This document shows positions 32,824-41,101 of a DNA stretch of 49,169 nucleotides, in pieces (the first letter of the stretch is position 1; each line of letters begins with the position of its first letter). Below the pieces are notes generated by a model that had not been told where the DNA came from, made no database searches, and worked only from the letters and a program-made list of their open reading frames with translations. Position numbers and translations under genes: made by a program. The stretch spans positions 1 through 49,169 of the forward strand of contig JACPZK010000027.1 in assembly GCA_016195565.1 (NCBI GenBank), written 5' to 3'. Source of the stretch: Nitrospirota bacterium. Lineage in GTDB: Bacteria; Nitrospirota; Thermodesulfovibrionia; Thermodesulfovibrionales; UBA1546.

Positions 32824-33648
32824 TTACCTCACATAAACCCCGTAAATACTGTAGATGAAATGTCCTTTGACGGTGAGTTCTTCCTCTTTCCAGTCCTCAG
32901 GCAACGGCCAGTAAGGCGCGGCATCTTTAAGCGCCTTCATCGCTGCTTCATCAAGGTTTCTGTGTCCTGAGGTCCTGACGAGTTCCACCTTGCTTAGGCT
33001 CCCGTTCTTTTTAATCGTAAAGCTGAGATAGAGGTCTCCGTAAATCCCCCTCATTGCCGCAGCAGAGGGATACTGCCATATGCCTTCAATCTTATCTTTA
33101 AGCCTCATCATGTAGGCGTCATATTTAAATCCCTTAACATCAAATGAGATACTGCTTTTCTCTTTCTTATCCTCTGTCTTCTTTGCGATCTTCTGTCCTG
33201 CCTCCTTTGCGCTCTGTCCTACCGAGAAACCCTTGCCCTTATTCGTCTCTATATCTTCTCTTTTGCCGGGGAATTGCAAGCCTGAGCCCGAAGGCATTCC
33301 TGATTGCGAACTTTTCAAATCCTCTGACCCATTGCTCATTGAGCCTGACGGCGCTGTCGTATGTGCAGGGGATTCCTGACTCTTAGCGCTCTGCGGACTC
33401 TTTGAAGCGCTGGATTTAGCAGAAGGAACAGAAGGCTTCTTCGAGGAGCGCGGCAAGGATGCGGACTTCCGCGAAGGGACAGGTAGCGGCGCTGCTTTTT
33501 CCCCGCCTCCCGGTATATCCTCTGCGGTAACAAGCCTCGCAAAGAATGGCTTGCCCTTTTGTTCTTTAGCAACTGGCGCAATAAAAAGAAGAGACATTGC
33601 AAGCAGGTGAATTATCAGAGAGTACGATATGAATCTTTTCTGTATCAA
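32824..33648 (-). CDS. TonB-family energy transducer
   Basis: A 274-residue protein with an N-terminal anchor helix (YSLIIHLLAMSLLFIAPV), a long Ser/Pro/Lys-rich periplasmic linker (~55-170) and a C-terminal TonB domain (IEGIWQYPSAAAMRGIYGDL, VELVRTSGHRNLDEAAMKAL). TonB carries proton-motive energy to outer membrane receptors. No exbB or exbD is adjacent, so partners must be elsewhere. It overlaps the next gene upstream by ATGA. Confidence 0.87.
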   Translation of the reverse strand: MIQKRFISYSLIIHLLAMSLLFIAPVAKEQKGKPFFARLVTAEDIPGGGEKAAPLPVPSRKSASLPRSSKKPSVPSAKSSASKSPQSAKSQESPAHTTAPSGSMSNGSEDLKSSQSGMPSGSGLQFPGKREDIETNKGKGFSVGQSAKEAGQKIAKKTEDKKEKSSISFDVKGFKYDAYMMRLKDKIEGIWQYPSAAAMRGIYGDLYLSFTIKKNGSLSKVELVRTSGHRNLDEAAMKALKDAAPYWPLPEDWKEEELTVKGHFIYSIYGVYVR

Positions 33649-34739
33649 TTTAAAACTTTTCTGAAAAAGTTTGCAAAAGAGATTAGCTTCCTTCCATCAG
33701 AAGACTTTTCAAGCCAGAGCCTCATCGTAGCTGCCTGAATCTCCTGTCTTCTGTAGAGGGAAACAAGTTTCTCGGCAGAATTGTCATCTCTCAGAAAATA
33801 ATTGCAGAGCTTTCTCATGATCATAAACCTGCTGTTAAACCTCTTGCGCCACAGTTTCTTATAATCAGAGGGTTTTCCCGCTATTATTGCCATCGCTGCA
33901 AACTCACCAGCCTTCATCGCATAGTATATACCCTCATAGGTCAGCGGCATTACCTGCCCTGCCGCATCTCCAATGAAGAGTATATTATCTTTATTATATA
34001 ACTCTCCGCTCCATAATGGCACCTTGTACATCCTTGTTGCAGTATAATCAGCGCCCATACCCCTTCTTCCAAAGAATGCCCTGAGCATGCCTTTCAACTC
34101 TCCGGGGTCAGAACTGCCGGTGCCTGCTGATATGCCTTCAGCCTCAGGAAAGATCCATGAATATGACTTGCGGGCATGTGATGCGCCAAACCAGAACTCA
34201 CACATATCGGCATTGTCCTTTTTTATCTTCGTGGTGAGCGTATAGACAGCAGCAGGCAGCTTCAACCCGAGCACAAGCCTTACCCTTGAATTCACGCCGT
34301 CAGCGGCTATAAGGTAGTCAGTTCTTATTTGCTCTTCCTTGCCGTTAATATTTACCCTCGCAGTTATCTGCGTACCCGTCTCCTCAAAATGACTGAACCC
34401 GGCTTCGATTAACTGTGCCCCTTTAACTTTTGCATCCTCCCTCAATAGAGAATCAAATTCGCCCCTTTTGACTATGGCAATAAAACCGCCCTCAAGCCTG
34501 ATATCAACAGCGTTATTCAGAGGAGACACCAACTTTATATTTTTGACGTCTTTTTTGATAATATTTCTGGGTATGCCTAATTCATCAAAGGCAGTATCAG
34601 GAATTCCGCCGCCGCAGGGTTTGACGAAAGAAAAATTCCTTTCAAGCAGGATTGTGTCTATTCCTTCTTTTGCAAGGAAACGGGCTGCTGTTGAACCCGC
34701 AGGCCCACCGCCTATTACAAGAACCTTAGTCCTGAACAT
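33645..34739 (-). CDS. FAD-dependent geranylgeranyl reductase family oxidoreductase
   Basis: The 364-residue flavoprotein has the dinucleotide motif VLVIGGGPAGSTAARFLAKE, a CGGGIP motif, YLIAADGVNSRVR and GDAAGQVMPLTYEGIYYAM, all typical of the GGR/ChlP family. Members saturate isoprenoid chains of quinones or lipids. The substrate here is unknown; menaquinone is plausible given the setting. Confidence 0.85.
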   Translation of the reverse strand: MFRTKVLVIGGGPAGSTAARFLAKEGIDTILLERNFSFVKPCGGGIPDTAFDELGIPRNIIKKDVKNIKLVSPLNNAVDIRLEGGFIAIVKRGEFDSLLREDAKVKGAQLIEAGFSHFEETGTQITARVNINGKEEQIRTDYLIAADGVNSRVRLVLGLKLPAAVYTLTTKIKKDNADMCEFWFGASHARKSYSWIFPEAEGISAGTGSSDPGELKGMLRAFFGRRGMGADYTATRMYKVPLWSGELYNKDNILFIGDAAGQVMPLTYEGIYYAMKAGEFAAMAIIAGKPSDYKKLWRKRFNSRFMIMRKLCNYFLRDDNSAEKLVSLYRRQEIQAATMRLWLEKSSDGRKLISFANFFRKVLN

Positions 34740-34758
34740 AATTTATTATACAGCGGAA

Positions 34759-34825
34759 TTAGGGTTTGGGGGGTTAGGAATTAGTAAAAGAGGACTTAAC
34801 CAACCCCTAATCCCAAATCCCCGAC
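34759..34825. repeat. G-rich/C-rich imperfect inverted repeat
   Basis: GGGTTTGGGGGGTTAGG and, ~30 bases on, CCAACCCCTAATCCC with AAATCCCC. The 93-bp gap between the JAMM gene and the reductase gene is largely this repeat. Confidence 0.5.
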
Positions 34826-34832
34826 AACCCTT

Positions 34833-35339
34833 TCAGAATCCGGGCGGAAATGGGCAGTGAATCCTCGCCCTTTTTATCCCTGAAGAGCCGCTAAGGAAAT
34901 ATGCGGCTATCTTAAAAAAGAATTCTCCGACAGAGCCCGATATTGTGCAGTCCCTGTTTTCACCCCAGTTAAGGGTTTTTTCATTGTTGTTTATAGCAAC
35001 TATCAGATATACCTGCCCATCTTTCATCTCTTTGATGTCTTCGTCGCTTGGTATAGGCAGCCCCTTTGTCACACCGAACTGAGTATGAGAATGGAAGTCG
35101 CCTATGATCTGAAGCCTGTCAAATTTCTCTAATATAGGTTCTATCTTCTTATGATTCTTGTGCTGGAAGGTAACCCCCTTATGCTTCCTTCTTGCAGTCT
35201 GAAAACTGAATGCATGTTCAATTATAAATCTGCCTTCAGGTTTATAACCCAGAAGAAAGCCCAGGCTCTCGCGCTTATATACCTCTGCAGAGCTTAATAA
35301 AAGGTCTATAAACGCAGTCTCGGATAAATAGACCCTCAC
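34833..35339 (-). CDS. JAB/MPN (JAMM) metalloprotease domain protein
   Basis: A 168-residue stand-alone JAMM protein. It has the catalytic glutamate in YKRESLGFLLGY (E24), metal ligands in DFHSHTQFG (H83, H85) and S98/D101 in IPSDEDI, matching E-HxH-x12-S-x2-D. Bacterial JAMM proteins cleave C-terminal tails of small ubiquitin-like sulfur carriers or act as isopeptidases. No ThiS- or MoaD-like gene is adjacent, so the substrate is unknown. It overlaps uspA by ATGA. The last residues run into repeat DNA. Confidence 0.87.
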   Translation of the reverse strand: MRVYLSETAFIDLLLSSAEVYKRESLGFLLGYKPEGRFIIEHAFSFQTARRKHKGVTFQHKNHKKIEPILEKFDRLQIIGDFHSHTQFGVTKGLPIPSDEDIKEMKDGQVYLIVAINNNEKTLNWGENRDCTISGSVGEFFFKIAAYFLSGSSGIKRARIHCPFPPGF

Positions 35340-35794
35340 TTCCTGACCTCATGATCAGGCAATCTTACGCTGAGCACAGGACACGGCGCGTCTCTTACCA
35401 CCTTTTCCGCGGTGCTTCCGAAGATAACCCTGTCAAGCCCTTTCCTGCCATGCGTGCCTATAATTATAAGGTCCGCCTTATTCTCTCCGGCAAATTTTAA
35501 AATCTCAGCGTATGGCCTCCCCTTTACAACAATACGTTCAAGGTCCTTTATCCCTCTGAGTTCTTCAACGCCATACCTGTCCATCTCTTTTGCCGCATTT
35601 TTCTCAATATCCCTGTACAGTTCGTCCAGCGATATATGGGGAACATACCACCCCGTTGCATCGGCCAGGTCCTGTATCACATGAAGCAGATAAAGTTTTG
35701 CGCCATAATGCTTTGCCATATCAGCCGCATAAGGCAGGGCATTATCCGAGCCCTCTGAAAAGTCCGTAGGAAAAAGAATCTTCTTAACGTTCAT
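35336..35794 (-). CDS. Universal stress protein UspA family
   Basis: The 152-residue protein begins VKKILFPTDFSEGSDNALPYA and carries the ATP-binding motif GTHGRKGLDRVIFGSTAEKV near the C-terminus (G-x2-G-x9-GS), so it is the nucleotide-binding type. It lies between galT (1 base) and the JAMM gene (4-bp overlap). Confidence 0.93.
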   Translation of the reverse strand: MNVKKILFPTDFSEGSDNALPYAADMAKHYGAKLYLLHVIQDLADATGWYVPHISLDELYRDIEKNAAKEMDRYGVEELRGIKDLERIVVKGRPYAEILKFAGENKADLIIIGTHGRKGLDRVIFGSTAEKVVRDAPCPVLSVRLPDHEVRK

Positions 35795-35795
35795 A

Positions 35796-36806
35796 TCACG
35801 CCTCCCTTAAATATTTAGCTGCATCCTCAGGGGATGTTGTTATCACATAGAAACCCGAACCCCACTCAAAACCGCTTACTCTCGTAAGTCTCGGCATTAC
35901 CTCTATATGCCAGTGAAAATCTTCTCCGAGCGTATGCCAGTGATTACGCCTCGGGATCATGTTCGGCGCTGTGTGCATAACATAATTATACGGTGGATTT
36001 TTGAGTATGGTACCGAGTTTTTTCATCATAGCTGACAGCATCAAACCAAGGTCTTCCATCTCCTCTGAGTTTATCTCCTGAAACGCACAGGAATGCCTCT
36101 TCGGCATTATGCAGAATTCAAATGAAAACCTCTGGGCGTAAGGGCAAAAGGCAATAAATTTTTTTGTCTCGAAGATTACCCTCTGGCCATACCGCAGTTC
36201 TTCCCTTATTATATCGCAGAATATACACCGGTCCTTGTAAGAATAATACTGCTTTGCGCCGTCAAGTTCTTCCTTTATGCGCCTCGGGATAATCGGCATT
36301 GCGATAATCTGAGAATGGGGATGAGAATAAACAGCGCCTGCCTCCCTGCCGGAATTTTTATATATCAATACATATCTCAGCCTTAAATCTTTCTCAAGGT
36401 CGGCAATCCTCTCTTTATAAAGTGAAACTACCCTTATCATCTGTTCAAAGCCAATATCACCGTCTGCTTTATTATGCTCAGGCGTCTCTATGATAATTTC
36501 ATTTGCGCCTATGCTGTTCATCCTGTCGTACATGCCGACACCGCGCCTGCCGAGGTCGCCTTCCACATGGAGTATTGGTTTAAAACTTGGGATTACCCTT
36601 GCCAGCCAGCCGGGCTCATTGGGAAGCGAACCATTTCCCCTGATTGCAGTTATTTCAGGAGTGGTTTCTTTTTCTCTGCCTGAACACAGAATGCATTCGG
36701 ATTCTTTTGCCTTCTCTTCCTGCAGATTATATTCCCCGGGCGCCATCGAATCTGACATAACAGCAACCCATCTGTTCATCAAGGGGTCTTTTCTCAGTTC
36801 ATGCAT
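35796..36806 (-). CDS. galT: Galactose-1-phosphate uridylyltransferase
   Basis: The 336-residue HIT-superfamily enzyme shows ELRKDPLMNRWV, the zinc pair CILC (residues 39-42), the active site SHPHSQ with the uridylylated histidine, and HWHIEVMPR. It swaps UMP between UDP-glucose and galactose-1-phosphate, though homologues without galK (none is seen here) may act on other sugar phosphates. It leads the uspA/JAMM run. Confidence 0.93.
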   Translation of the reverse strand: MHELRKDPLMNRWVAVMSDSMAPGEYNLQEEKAKESECILCSGREKETTPEITAIRGNGSLPNEPGWLARVIPSFKPILHVEGDLGRRGVGMYDRMNSIGANEIIIETPEHNKADGDIGFEQMIRVVSLYKERIADLEKDLRLRYVLIYKNSGREAGAVYSHPHSQIIAMPIIPRRIKEELDGAKQYYSYKDRCIFCDIIREELRYGQRVIFETKKFIAFCPYAQRFSFEFCIMPKRHSCAFQEINSEEMEDLGLMLSAMMKKLGTILKNPPYNYVMHTAPNMIPRRNHWHTLGEDFHWHIEVMPRLTRVSGFEWGSGFYVITTSPEDAAKYLREA

Positions 36807-36845
36807 TATGCACTCCTCTTCATTGTAACCACTTCACCATAAAAG

Positions 36846-36916
36846 TGTCATTCTGAACTTGATTCAGAATCTCGCCAGGCATTGATTTCAGATGCTGAAA
36901 CGAGTTCAGCATGACA
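36846..36916. repeat. Dispersed palindromic element 5
   Basis: Begins TGTCATTCTGAACTTGATTC and ends GTTCAGCATGACA; contains the hairpin ATTCTGAACTTGATTCAGAAT. It is closely related to the element at 2352, and lies between coaX and galT. Confidence 0.82.
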
Positions 36917-36918
36917 TA

Positions 36919-37683
36919 TCATTGCTGATTTCTCTCGTAAATGGATCTCAGCCCTTTTAAGACAAGCGCCTGTTCAATATAGTCAACCTTCCTGAGAAAC
37001 GGCACAATAAGGTCAGCATTGCCTCCTGTTACAACTATTTTAAAGCTTTCCGCTTCCAGCTTTTCTGTCTCTGATATAATCCTTTCCACTGCCCCTGCTG
37101 TTCCGTATACTATACCCGAACGGATGCATTCCACAGTATCCTTTCCAAGAGGAGACATAGGCTTAGAAACTGTAACATCCGGCAATTGTGCCGTATCGCT
37201 GAAAAGTAATTTCCTCATAAGTTCCAGTCCAGGCATAATTGCACCGCCCTTATATTTATTTCCACTCCCTATAAAATTAAGCGTAGTCGCTGTGCCAAAA
37301 TCAATTACTGCAACAGGAGCGCCAAACAGGTCACATGCGCCTGCGGCAGCAGCAATCCTGTCTGTACCTAACTTTTCAGGCTCTTCTATCTGGAAATCAA
37401 TACCTGTCTTCATCTTATGAGTTAATACCACAGGCTCTTTTTTGCTCAGAGCGCTGCATGCCTTTTTAACGGCATCTGTATGCCCCGGCACCACAGAAGA
37501 TATTATAATGCCGTCAGGCATTTTGTCTATATTTTTTTCTCTTATAAACTCTGCAAAGAGCACAGAGTATTCCGAAGACGGCAACAGCGGTTTTGTATCA
37601 ATTTTTTGAACAAAAAGCTCCTCCTCAATAAAAAAACCTATATCTATTGAAGAGTTACCAATATCTATGGCAATCAGGTTCAT
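36919..37683 (-). CDS. coaX: Type III pantothenate kinase
   Basis: The 254-residue ASKHA kinase begins LIAIDIGNSSIDIGFF and has GTDRIAAAAGA, VIDFGTATTLNFI and GGAIMPGLELM, standard for CoaX, the first step of coenzyme A synthesis. This type is not inhibited by CoA and needs a monovalent cation. birA is often next to coaX but is absent here. Confidence 0.96.
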   Translation of the reverse strand: MNLIAIDIGNSSIDIGFFIEEELFVQKIDTKPLLPSSEYSVLFAEFIREKNIDKMPDGIIISSVVPGHTDAVKKACSALSKKEPVVLTHKMKTGIDFQIEEPEKLGTDRIAAAAGACDLFGAPVAVIDFGTATTLNFIGSGNKYKGGAIMPGLELMRKLLFSDTAQLPDVTVSKPMSPLGKDTVECIRSGIVYGTAGAVERIISETEKLEAESFKIVVTGGNADLIVPFLRKVDYIEQALVLKGLRSIYERNQQ

Positions 37684-37858
37684 TTCGGCTGCACCTCAAA
37701 AGAGTTATATTATACCCTGAATTAACCAGAAAAATGCAGTTACCGCTTCCCCTGGGTTTTTCCCTTGAAGAAATCCTCAATGGTGCTGTAAACTTTGTTT
37801 GATGGTAAAAATACCAGATTGGCATAATCACTGTTGGAAGGTAACAGAAGGGGATTCA

Positions 37859-38356
37859 ATGAAGAACGGTATCAAGTTCATTTTTTTGCTGGCGACGGTG
37901 TTCCTCTCAGGGTGCGTTACGATTCCGGTCGTCTCACTCAGGCCAGGCGCAGAAGCAGTTAAGGTAGGAAAGGCGGACCCACTCGATAATTACCAAGAAG
38001 TAGGGCCAGTAAGCGGGTATGACGGGAAAGGGTGCGGTGGTTTCGGCTACTACGGAACTTACGAACGCGCTGTGACTGACATAAAAAATCGCGCTTACGA
38101 AAAAGGGGCGGATTACATCCAGATATTCACGATTACAGAACCGCATCTTCGGGGCGACTGCTTTGATAACCTATATAAGCTAAGCGGCACCGCGTACAAG
38201 AAAGTCCGTGATATGCCCTCGCCGACACCAATTGTTAACAAGCCCACAGGAAATGATGCGCTTGTCGAGAAGATGAGGTTCTTAAAGCAACTACGCGATG
38301 AAGGCCTAATCACGGAAAAGCAATTCGAAGAGAAACGGCAGCAATTATTGAAATAG
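37859..38356 (+). CDS. DUF4156-like lipoprotein with C-terminal SHOCT domain
   Basis: A 165-residue protein: lipoprotein signal KFIFLLATVFLSGC (lipobox LSGC), a DUF4156-like core (DNYQEVGPVSGYDGKGCGGF, AYEKGADYIQI) and a C-terminal SHOCT helix pair (ALVEKMRFLKQLRDEGLITE). ATG 37859 has a GGGG site; the upstream extension is rejected. It ends 7 bases before an attC-like site. The function is unknown; probably attached to the outer membrane. Confidence 0.8.
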   Translation: MKNGIKFIFLLATVFLSGCVTIPVVSLRPGAEAVKVGKADPLDNYQEVGPVSGYDGKGCGGFGYYGTYERAVTDIKNRAYEKGADYIQIFTITEPHLRGDCFDNLYKLSGTAYKKVRDMPSPTPIVNKPTGNDALVEKMRFLKQLRDEGLITEKQFEEKRQQLLK

Positions 38357-38363
38357 CCAAGCA

Positions 38364-38424
38364 TCCTAACACGCGCTTGGAGGTGGACACGGGGAGACTG
38401 CGCCGCTGATTTAGCTCGTTAACC
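38364..38424 (+). other. attC-like recombination site 1
   Basis: 61 bases from TCCTAAC (R''-like) to GTTAACC (R'-like). After the TAAC/GTTA ends, short arms can pair (GCT with AGC, GGTGG with CCGCT using wobbles). Each 7-base core misses the consensus by one base. It falls right after one gene and 5 bases before the next ATG, as in integron cassettes. A decayed site or coincidence is possible. Confidence 0.4.
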
Positions 38425-38429
38425 ATTTT

Positions 38430-39236
38430 ATGATAATCAACAATCTTAAGAATTTGACGGAAGCTGATCTCGATTTCACAATATGGAGATACTTAACATT
38501 CTCAAAGTTTATATCATTACTAACTTATCAAGCCATTTGGTTTTCTAAATTACAGATTCTTCAGGACCAATATGAAGGAACTTTGCCAGCGCCCGCCAAA
38601 CTTAACATGCATGAAGAGTTGCAAAAATGGAAAACCTTATTTACTAATCCCGATCATCATCGACAGATCGACGAAATGCCTGACAGAAATGTCGAAGATG
38701 GAAGAGAATTGACGGTTGTCAATTGTTGGTTTCTTGGTGATCAAGAATCACAAAGAATGTGGAATGAATATGTCGGTCACTCAGAAGGTGTAGCAATCAA
38801 ATCAACTATCAGAAAATTATGTAGCTATATTTTCGTCTATCCAGAAGTTAGTCATATTGGTAAAGTAAAATACGTTGAACTTAATAAACATAACATGAAT
38901 TTATATGAAGCAAATCAAGCCCATGAACGCACATTTCTAAAAGATAAAAATCGATATTCACACGAACAAGAGATACGACTTGTTACCATGAGCTTGAAAA
39001 CGCCCATGTGTGTCAACATGAACGGAAAACCTCTGACAGAGCAAGAATACACAGGGAAGAACATGAACAATTTTGATAATCCGGGGCTTTATATCAAGGC
39101 TGACCTAAGCAATCTTATAAATTCAATCGTATTGGCGCCACGTACTACAAAGTGGTTCGAAATGCTGATAAGGCGAATATCTGAATTGGCAAAGTTAAAT
39201 GCTTTAGTAGAAAGATCTCAAATTGAAAATGTCTAA
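38430..39236 (+). CDS. DUF2971 family protein, possible integron cassette
   Basis: A 268-residue protein with DUF2971 features: IWRYLTFSKFISLLT, FSKLQILQDQYEG, MWNEYVGHSEGVAIKS and LKDKNRYSHEQEIRLVT. The family is common in mobile DNA and has no set function. The coding region is more AT-rich than its neighbours and uses codons such as AAT, TTA and AAA freely. Its stop codon falls inside an attC-like core (GTCTAAC), and its start is 5 bases after another, which is typical of a gene cassette. Confidence 0.82.
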   Translation: MIINNLKNLTEADLDFTIWRYLTFSKFISLLTYQAIWFSKLQILQDQYEGTLPAPAKLNMHEELQKWKTLFTNPDHHRQIDEMPDRNVEDGRELTVVNCWFLGDQESQRMWNEYVGHSEGVAIKSTIRKLCSYIFVYPEVSHIGKVKYVELNKHNMNLYEANQAHERTFLKDKNRYSHEQEIRLVTMSLKTPMCVNMNGKPLTEQEYTGKNMNNFDNPGLYIKADLSNLINSIVLAPRTTKWFEMLIRRISELAKLNALVERSQIENV

Positions 39237-39321
39237 CCACAACCTCAACCTGACGCAGGATAAACGTAGTTTGATTTTGGCTCACGGTGGTCACCCTATC
39301 GAGTTATTTCTGTCGTTATGC
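39231..39321 (+). other. attC-like recombination site 2
   Basis: 91 bases from GTCTAAC (full match to RYYYAAC) to GTTATGC. The arms TAAC-ACA-AAC on the left pair with matching bases before the right core. The DUF2971 stop codon is inside the first core. Confidence 0.42.
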
Positions 39322-39391
39322 TGATAGTAAAATGAACGACATAATTATTGTTGAAAATTGCGTAAAATGATATTCTATCTATAAGCACAAA

Positions 39392-39634
39392 ATGGATGAG
39401 TACAAGTTCACAGAATATTTTGAAAAAGAAGTTTTAAGGAAACGGCAATATCTCAAAAAAGAATGGTGCATTCAAATAATTAAGAACCCGCTCAAGGTTG
39501 AGCCGCAGGAACATAACCGTTTCAGGTTTTGGGGCATAGTTGAGGAACTCGATGGCCGTGTGCTGCGAGTAGTTACATTGGAGGATAAAAGAACAATTCA
39601 CAATGCATTTCCTGATAGGGGGTATAAGCCATGA
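39392..39634 (+). CDS. DUF4258-like protein (pair 2)
   Basis: An 80-residue protein: FTEYFEKEVLRKRQYLKKEW, NPLKVEPQEHNRFRFWGIVE, LRVVTLEDKRTIHNAFPDRG. This well-conserved small family usually precedes a DUF2283 gene, as here (4-bp ATGA overlap). It may be a toxin-like partner; no activity is known to me. Confidence 0.8.
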   Translation: MDEYKFTEYFEKEVLRKRQYLKKEWCIQIIKNPLKVEPQEHNRFRFWGIVEELDGRVLRVVTLEDKRTIHNAFPDRGYKP

Positions 39635-39849
39635 AACTTAATTATTATCCTGAGACCGACTCTCTTTATATCGACCTCTCCGAGAAAACAAGCGTCGAGA
39701 GCAAAGAGATTTCTGCAGGTATTGTCCTTGATTATGACGCCGAAGGCAATTTAGTGGGCATTGACATAGACAACGCCAGCGGAAAAGTCCAACTCAAAGA
39801 ATTGATTCTTAACAGGCTCCCATCCGATATTCATACAGTTGCGGCATAA
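39631..39849 (+). CDS. DUF2283 protein (pair 2)
   Basis: A 72-residue protein with the DUF2283 pattern LNYYPETDSLYIDLSEK, GIVLDYDAEGNLVGIDI. It overlaps the gene before it by ATGA. Same domain pair and same order as at 24403-24875, although the two pairs differ much in sequence. Confidence 0.87.
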   Translation: MKLNYYPETDSLYIDLSEKTSVESKEISAGIVLDYDAEGNLVGIDIDNASGKVQLKELILNRLPSDIHTVAA

Positions 39850-39919
39850 CGAATCGTTCCATTGGATATGGTAAACTACACAGCAACTCTTAACTTTTCA
39901 TTTTACACAGGGGGGCGTC

Positions 39920-41101
39920 TTGAAAATAGCATATTTTGACTGTTCTTCCGGAATAAGCGGGGATATGTGCCTCGGCGCGCTTGTTGACGCAGGTATTCCT
40001 GCAGCAAAACTGGAGAAAGAGCTCAGGAAAATTCGTATTAAGGGCTATAAGCTCATATCCAAAAAAGTTAAGCGTGCAGGATTTAGGGCGACAAAAATAA
40101 ACGTCCAGCAGTCAGCTGTCAGTAGTCAGCTGTCAGCTAAGAAATGGAAGGATGTTGAGCGGATAATCAGAACCTCTTCACTGTCTGAAGAAATAAAACA
40201 AAAAGGGCTGAGCATATTTAAAAGACTCTTTACAGCAGAGGCAAAAGTCCACGGCGAAACATTTAATACAGCGCACCTGCACGAACTTGGCGCTGTTGAC
40301 TGCATAGTAGATATTTTCGGCACAATTATCGGTCTTAAACTTTTAGGGATAGAGAAAGTTTATTCATCCGTCGTTAACACCGGCGGCGGCTCTGTCAGGA
40401 CAAAACACGGGATACTGCCTGTGCCTGCGCCTGCCACAACAGAGTTGTTAAAAGATATTCCTGTTTATTCTGATGGTATTAACTATGAACTAACAACTCC
40501 GACAGGCGCGGTCATATTAAGGGAAATCTCATCTTCCTTCGGAAGCATTCCTGATATGGTTATTGAAAAAATAGGGATTGGCGCCGGCAATAAGGATTTC
40601 AAAGATAAACCGAATGTACTGAGAATTCTTATCGGCCAGAGTAAAGATCAAAGCGCAGAAAACAGAGAACAAAAGGTTGTGGTAATTGAAACCACTATAG
40701 ATGACATGAATCCGCAGATATACGAATACGTGATGGAAAGGCTGTTTAAGGCAGGCGCGCTTGATGTCTATCTGACACAGTTGATAATGAAAAAAGGAAG
40801 GCCCGGAATAAAGCTGACCGTGTTATGCAACAGCAAAGAAAAAGAAAAGATGATGAAGATGCTATTTGAAGAGACAACAACAATAGGCCTCAGGTTTTAT
40901 GAAGCAGGGAGGCAGACGCTGGGAAGAGAGATAAAGGAAATCAATACCGCATTAGGCAAAGTGAGAGTCAAAATCTCAAAACTCGGCAACGATATTATTA
41001 AAACAACACCTGAATACGAAGACTGTAAAAAACTCGCAAAAAAACTAAAGATGCCTCTGATAGAAGTGATGGAAAGAGTAAAAAGTCAGCGAAAGTCCTA
41101 A
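39920..41101 (+). CDS. larC: Nickel-pincer cofactor nickel insertion protein LarC
   Basis: The 393-residue protein begins KIAYFDCSSGISGDMCLGAL, then HLHELGAVDCIVDIFG, a glycine-rich NTGGGSVRTKHGILPVPAPA and TTIDDMNPQIYEYVMERLF. LarC inserts nickel into the pincer cofactor of lactate racemase-type enzymes, using CTP. larA, larB and larE are not in the window. The start is TTG 39920 after a G-run. It holds an in-frame heptamer insertion (QQSAVSSQLSAKK, ~63-75). It converges on argF with a 3-bp overlap. Confidence 0.94.
   Translation: MKIAYFDCSSGISGDMCLGALVDAGIPAAKLEKELRKIRIKGYKLISKKVKRAGFRATKINVQQSAVSSQLSAKKWKDVERIIRTSSLSEEIKQKGLSIFKRLFTAEAKVHGETFNTAHLHELGAVDCIVDIFGTIIGLKLLGIEKVYSSVVNTGGGSVRTKHGILPVPAPATTELLKDIPVYSDGINYELTTPTGAVILREISSSFGSIPDMVIEKIGIGAGNKDFKDKPNVLRILIGQSKDQSAENREQKVVVIETTIDDMNPQIYEYVMERLFKAGALDVYLTQLIMKKGRPGIKLTVLCNSKEKEKMMKMLFEETTTIGLRFYEAGRQTLGREIKEINTALGKVRVKISKLGNDIIKTTPEYEDCKKLAKKLKMPLIEVMERVKSQRKS
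40111..40138. repeat. Tandem heptamers inside larC
   Basis: Four units (GTCAGCT, GTCAGTA, GTCAGCT, GTCAGCT) in frame. A weaker run (CAGAAAA, CAGAGAA, CAAAAGG) lies at 40656-40676 in the same gene. Confidence 0.88.
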
